Shown here piece after piece: positions 5,669-5,693 of a stretch of 5,693 nucleotides of DNA; positions within the stretch are counted from its first letter, which is position 1, and the number at the start of each line of letters is the position of its first letter. This DNA is from Acidimicrobiales bacterium (GTDB taxonomy: Bacteria > Actinomycetota > Acidimicrobiia > Acidimicrobiales > JABEUL01). Below the pieces are notes generated by a model. It did no database searches. It saw nothing but the letters and a program-made list of their open reading frames with translations, and had not been told where the DNA came from. The stretch lies in contig JABEUL010000056.1 in NCBI GenBank assembly GCA_013044465.1, positions 1 to 5,693 on the forward strand, in the 5' to 3' direction. A program made the translations under genes and the position numbers.

Positions 5669-5672
5669 ATAT

Positions 5673-5693
5673 ATGTCTTTTTACGGTATGGAT
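5673..5693 (+). CDS. Start of a probable small T7SS-associated (WXG100-like) protein, 3' partial
   Basis: Only seven codons are inside the window (MSFYGMD). A strong Shine-Dalgarno and a good promoter support a real start. N-termini of the type MSFxGMD are familiar from actinobacterial WXG100-like proteins, and the neighbourhood is a T7SS locus, so a secreted helical-hairpin substrate is a reasonable guess. Seven residues cannot prove this; it could be any well-expressed gene. Confidence 0.5.

Larger units (their letters stand above)
5143..5672. other. Long divergent intergenic region, 530 bases
   Basis: This lies between the PP2C start (minus) and the MSFYGMD gene start (plus). I see no tRNA, rRNA or long ORF. 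It contains, in order, a possible minus-strand -10, a pair of 13-base direct repeats 20 bases apart (5265-5277, 5285-5297), a short ORF (5463-5570), a 5-bp G/C hairpin (TGGGG 5532-5536, CCCCA 5542-5546), a 7-bp inverted repeat (5570-5591) and a good plus-strand promoter (5617-5644). It is long for two promoters and probably holds regulatory sites or an unannotated small RNA. Confidence 0.6.

Overview
The window looks like part of an ESX/type VII secretion (T7SS) locus from an actinobacterium of moderate G+C content. By eye the DNA is well below the high-GC norm for the phylum. The lineage is inferred from gene content: an EccC-type FtsK/SpoIIIE ATPase tail, two FHA proteins of actinobacterial architecture, a Ser/Thr kinase with one membrane segment and an outer Fn3-like domain, and a PP2C phosphatase. 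It could be one of the low-GC freshwater or marine actinobacteria, but genus cannot be read from this sequence.

Layout, left to right. Bases 2-313 (+) are the last 103 codons of an EccC-like ATPase. It converges, with only 26 bases between, on a minus-strand block that is read from right to left: PP2C phosphatase (4366-5142), a 104-base gap, a large zinc-ribbon/FHA protein (2588-4261), a 14-base gap, a membrane Ser/Thr kinase (2573 down to 1032), a 13-base overlap, and a second FHA protein with a helical, possibly DNA-binding C-terminus (340-1044). To the right is a 530-base divergent intergenic region. It holds a good promoter and Shine-Dalgarno sequence for a plus-strand gene that begins at 5673 and runs off the window. 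Its first residues, MSFYGMD, suggest a small WXG100-like secreted protein.

Together the minus-strand genes form a full phospho-signalling cassette: a writer (kinase), an eraser (PP2C) and two phosphothreonine readers (FHA proteins). It lies between the secretion ATPase and a probable substrate gene, so it probably senses an outside signal through the Fn3 domain and tunes secretion or its expression.

The most striking feature is a single in-frame TGA (1821-1823) that splits the kinase gene. The reading frame is otherwise unbroken from 2573 to 1032, and the missing last helix of the kinase domain, including the subdomain XI arginine, lies directly after the TGA. This is a nonsense mutation, a sequence error or read-through. 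UGA reassignment is unlikely because tryptophan is otherwise written TGG throughout.
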